From positions 224,501 to 288,500 of the forward strand of contig NC_041784.1 of assembly GCF_900090045.1 (NCBI RefSeq): a DNA stretch of 64,000 bases, read 5' to 3'. The notes below the pieces were generated by a model that was not told the DNA's origin, searched no databases, and was given only the letters and a program-made list of their open reading frames with translations. Position 1 is the first letter of the stretch, and the number at the start of each line of letters is the position of its first letter. Source of the stretch: Plasmodium malariae. Taxonomy: Eukaryota > Apicomplexa > Aconoidasida > Haemosporida > Plasmodiidae. Below are positions 61,279 through 64,000 of the stretch, piece after piece. Position numbers and translations under genes: made by a program.

Positions 61279-61887
61279 ATGTTCACATTGTGTAAAGGTT
61301 ACAGTGATGACGAAGAGGAAGAAACAAACCTCATTAATACCATTTCCGAAAAGAAAAAATCTCTAGAAGAAAAAATTTCGTATTATAAATTAAAAGGAAA
61401 AGTAGAAAGAGGCCATATAACAATATACACGAATTTAGGAGAATTTGAAATAGAATTGTACTGGTATCACAGTCCGAAAACATGTTTAAATTTTTATACA
61501 TTATGTGAAATTGGCTATTATGATAATTCAATATTTCATAGAGTTATACCTGACTATATCATACAAGGTGGAGACCCAACGGGAACAGGAAAAGGTGGAA
61601 AAAGTATATATGGGGAATATTTTGAAGATGAAATAAATAAAGAATTAAAACATACGGGAGCTGGTATACTAAGTATGTCCAACAATGGCCCCAATACAAA
61701 TTCTTCTCAGTTTTTTATAACATTATGTCCTTTACCTCATTTAGATGGGAAACACACTATTTTTGCCAGGGTCAGTAAAAATATGACTTGTATAGAAAAT
61801 ATTGCGTCTGTCCAAACAACTGCAACTAACAAGCCAATTTTTGACGTGAAAATTTTGCGAACATCAACAGCTGTAAAAGTGGATTAA
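61279..61887 (+). CDS. CYP23: Cyclophilin, PPIL1-like peptidyl-prolyl cis-trans isomerase (202 aa)
   Basis: Single-exon gene. Residues 1-45 are an acidic/Lys-rich extension and about 46-200 form the cyclophilin domain. It is closest to spliceosomal PPIL1: [83 protein letters not shown]. The catalytic Arg of FHR, Gln of IQGGD, Phe of SQFF and His of DGKH are present. Phe60 of CypA corresponds to Tyr. The Trp121 position is His (PLPHLDGKH), which in this family usually lowers cyclosporin sensitivity. The symbol is inferred from size and remembered synteny with P. falciparum chromosome 5 and needs checking. A nuclear splicing role is inferred. Confidence 0.9.
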   Translation: MFTLCKGYSDDEEEETNLINTISEKKKSLEEKISYYKLKGKVERGHITIYTNLGEFEIELYWYHSPKTCLNFYTLCEIGYYDNSIFHRVIPDYIIQGGDPTGTGKGGKSIYGEYFEDEINKELKHTGAGILSMSNNGPNTNSSQFFITLCPLPHLDGKHTIFARVSKNMTCIENIASVQTTATNKPIFDVKILRTSTAVKVD

Positions 61888-62819
61888 TGAGTGGACGAAG
61901 ATACGAAATGGTGTAATAAAAACGCAAAAATTGGAACCTCAAAGGAGAAGCACACCATGTGTGCATGCCACAAAATTATTAGCGCCCTCATGCACGCATT
62001 TGCGAATGGGCATACATGTATTTATACACATATTTGTATGTATATATATGTATATAATACGTCAAATCTCGAGCTATGTGATAATAATGTATGGATTAAT
62101 AGTGATATATATTGCTTTCCCTGTTACGGGTTTGCAAGAGTAGCTTATTTCACAATTCTTAATATTTCTATTATTTTTTTCCTCGTAAATTTGTAGTTAT
62201 GGCTTTATTTCATTCTACTTCATTTAACATCATTTATTTATTTATTTTTTTGGTCATATTTTTATAGTAATTTTTTTAAGTTTGTTCTTTTAATTTTATT
62301 ATGTGTAAAATTATTTACAAGTTAGGGAAAACAAATTTTAACAAGTTAATTTTTTTTTTTTTTTGTTTTGAATTGCTTTTTTTTTAATTACAACTTAATT
62401 TTTAAGCATATATAACACATTTTTGAAAAAGTAACATCAAATAAGCTTTTTTATATAAATTTACTTTTAAACAGTTAAGCTTTTTCTTTCTAAAAAAATA
62501 TATAATATAAATAATATTGTATGCGTATCCCCTTTTATTCAAATGGTTAAGTTATAAAAACGTAAGAATGAGAATGGACCTCATAAAAATTTAAATTCGC
62601 TCAAAAGAAATATACTTTTAAAGGCAAAAGAGGAAAAAAAGAAAAGTAAATGAAGTAAAATAAAATAAATAATAAAAAATAAAATAAAAAAGTTATAATA
62701 AAGAGAAAGTAATAAAAACGAAATAATGTAAAATGCGAACAGCAATCCTTTCCTTGAAGCTTTTATACATATGTTGTTAAATTCCTGCTAATAATTCCTG
62801 CTAATTTAATACATGTATG

Positions 62820-62878
<59 letters not shown>

Positions 62879-63170
62879 CATCTTTGCGCACTTATAAAGA
62901 ATTACCAAATATTCGTAGTATATATTATTTATTTATAAGCAAAAAAAAATTTACAATTGTGCAAAATATGTATTTACCTGAATTGCTGAATTGCAGACCA
63001 ATTAGTGAAAGTCGAAAAATTATGTTACTAATATTCACTTAATAATAATCCTTACATATATGAAATGTACATCTTTTCATAGTTTAAAAAATACATAGAA
63101 ATTCCTCTTTTTCCTTTTTGTGAATTTATATATACATATATGTACGTGTATAAAATGAATAATTAGCAAA
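61888..63170. other. Intergenic region
   Basis: Between the cyclophilin (+) and the small basic gene (+). It contains poly-T tracts, an AAATAAAA array at about 62640-62700 and an (AT)n run at 62827-62874. The frames at 61891-62196 are AT-repeat derived. No gene seen. Confidence 0.5.
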
Positions 63171-63473
63171 ATGATAGAAGATGAGAATTTAAGCTTGGAG
63201 TCTTTCAAAAAATTAAAGGAGCTGGAAGAAAAATTAAATGAAAAAACAAAAAATAGGGATAAGAAAAAAAAAGATGAAAAAAACTCGGTAAAAAATTTTA
63301 TGCAGCTTAAATCATTAGAGTATTCATTACCATTAAAATTCAAGAAAAAAATAAAATCCATGAAGATTAACAAACTGAAGGATCTGAAAAAGCTAGCTGT
63401 TACTAAAAAGAAGAGATTTTTTATAAAAATATTAGATAATAAAGATATCAAAGGAAAAAAGAAACAGAAATGA
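63171..63473 (+). CDS. Small basic coiled protein (100 aa)
   Basis: Complete frame starting MIEDENLSLESFKKLKELEE. An N-terminal amphipathic, Lys/Glu-rich helix (about 8-45) is followed by MQLKSLEYSLPLKFKKKIKS and a very basic C-terminus ending KKKQK. The balanced Lys/Glu/Leu content is unlike the AT-repeat frames nearby, and the basic tail suggests a nuclear or nucleolar protein. No family is recognised. It converges on the partial gene at the right edge. Confidence 0.6.
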   Translation: MIEDENLSLESFKKLKELEEKLNEKTKNRDKKKKDEKNSVKNFMQLKSLEYSLPLKFKKKIKSMKINKLKDLKKLAVTKKKRFFIKILDNKDIKGKKKQK

Positions 63474-63714
63474 AAGGAAGTTGTTAATTAGGGAAGCATA
63501 AATGGATTGACAAGGAGCAGTTTTTGAAAGATATGCATTTTGAAGAAATATTTTGCGTATTTTGCAATTTATTATATGCATACGTACGTGTACATACGTT
63601 TACCCATACAGATATGCTTTGAATGAGTTTTGTTTTTTTCACGTAACATGATAGCATTTCGTGTATTCGGCATTTTTTCCATTTTCGTATCCATTAATAT
63701 TTGTAAGTTATTAC

Positions 63715-63745
<31 letters not shown>

Positions 63746-63816
63746 CATTCATTGCTCACTTATGTACCACGTATATGTGAATGGGTTTATATATGCAAGC
63801 ACGTATGTACGTTCTA

Positions 63817-64000
63817 TTATGTTAACTTAATTTGCATGGGGATATCCTGATATGTCTCCATCCAGTTAAATTTATCGCCATTCAATGGTATAATTTTTCT
63901 AGTACTTTTTATTAATTCCTTATCTGAAAAATGGAAAAAATGATATACAATAAATAACATTTTAAGCGCTCTTTCGCCTTAGTTTTTGGGTGCTTGTGGA
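63817..64000 (-). CDS. 3' exon of a gene running off the right edge
   Basis: The last coding exon is 63923-63817, preceded on its strand by a good pyrimidine-rich acceptor (CCATTTTTCAG) and ending in TAA. It encodes KELIKSTRKIIPLNGDKFNW, then METYQDIPMQIKLT, which is clearly protein-like. The sequence from 63924 to 64000 is taken as intron, or intron plus part of an exon (see findings). The rest of the gene lies beyond the window. The product is not recognised. Confidence 0.5.

Noticed and set aside
63655..63712. Plus-strand signal-peptide-like exon (MIAFRVFGIFSIFVSI) with a GTAAGT donor
   Set aside because: No downstream plus-strand exon of matching phase exists before the edge, and the following region is a better minus-strand exon.
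1..64000. CRISPR arrays, insertion sequences, prophage, operons
   Set aside because: None seen. The tandem arrays are micro- and minisatellites without spacers, no transposase-like frame was found, and the genome is eukaryotic.

Overview
This window is nuclear chromosomal DNA from a malaria parasite (Plasmodium). Base composition is extremely A+T-rich, with poly-dA/dT and (AT)n runs between genes. Coding regions carry asparagine-rich low complexity, and many genes have short AT-rich introns with GT..AG ends. Several products point to an apicomplexan with an apicoplast: a triose phosphate transporter and a Tic22-type import protein with bipartite leaders, and a CxxC thioredoxin-like protein with a similar leader. 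The gene set and order recall the distal part of P. falciparum chromosome 5, from memory and not checked. The species cannot be fixed from sequence alone; an AT-rich non-falciparum species such as P. malariae or P. ovale would fit.

Layout, left to right. 1-3.1 kb: no gene seen. 3.1-7.1 kb: apicoplast triose phosphate transporter (+) converging on a two-exon Qc-SNARE (-). 9.2 kb: small acidic/basic protein (+). 12.9-14.7 kb: three-exon membrane RING-H2 protein (+) with a long TACA microsatellite in its second intron. 16.5-22.6 kb: 2,022-residue coiled-coil protein (-). 24.1-24.4 kb: possible two-exon tail-anchored protein (-). 25-27.9 kb: helical-repeat, probably organellar RNA-biology protein (+) with a short terminal exon. 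28.2-28.7 kb: possible small three-exon protein (+). 29.5 kb: tRNA-Arg(UCG) (-). 30.3-31.7 kb: six-exon MCTS1/Tma20 translation factor (-). 33.4-40.0 kb: nine-exon, 1,625-residue Asn-rich protein of unknown function (-). 41.0 kb: small membrane protein (+). 42.1-43.4 kb: Tic22 (-). 44.6-46.3 kb: two weak small spliced candidates. 47.2-48.1 kb: thioredoxin-like protein (+). 50.0-52.1 kb: TIP-like FG-GAP surface protein (+). 54.3-56.0 kb: multi-exon Cys-containing gene, structure unsettled (+). 57.9-59.5 kb: nucleostemin-like GTPase with a degenerate P-loop (+). 61.3-61.9 kb: cyclophilin (+). 63.2 kb: small basic protein (+). The right edge holds the 3' exon of a gene on the minus strand.

Intron phases were checked by hand for every spliced model. 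The MCTS1 model (179 aa) and the 1,625-aa model close in frame at every junction. The genes are individually transcribed; no operon logic applies. A loose theme is apicoplast supply and import (transporter, Tic22, thioredoxin-like protein). Expression control cannot be read from the sequence beyond long homopolymer tracts upstream of genes.
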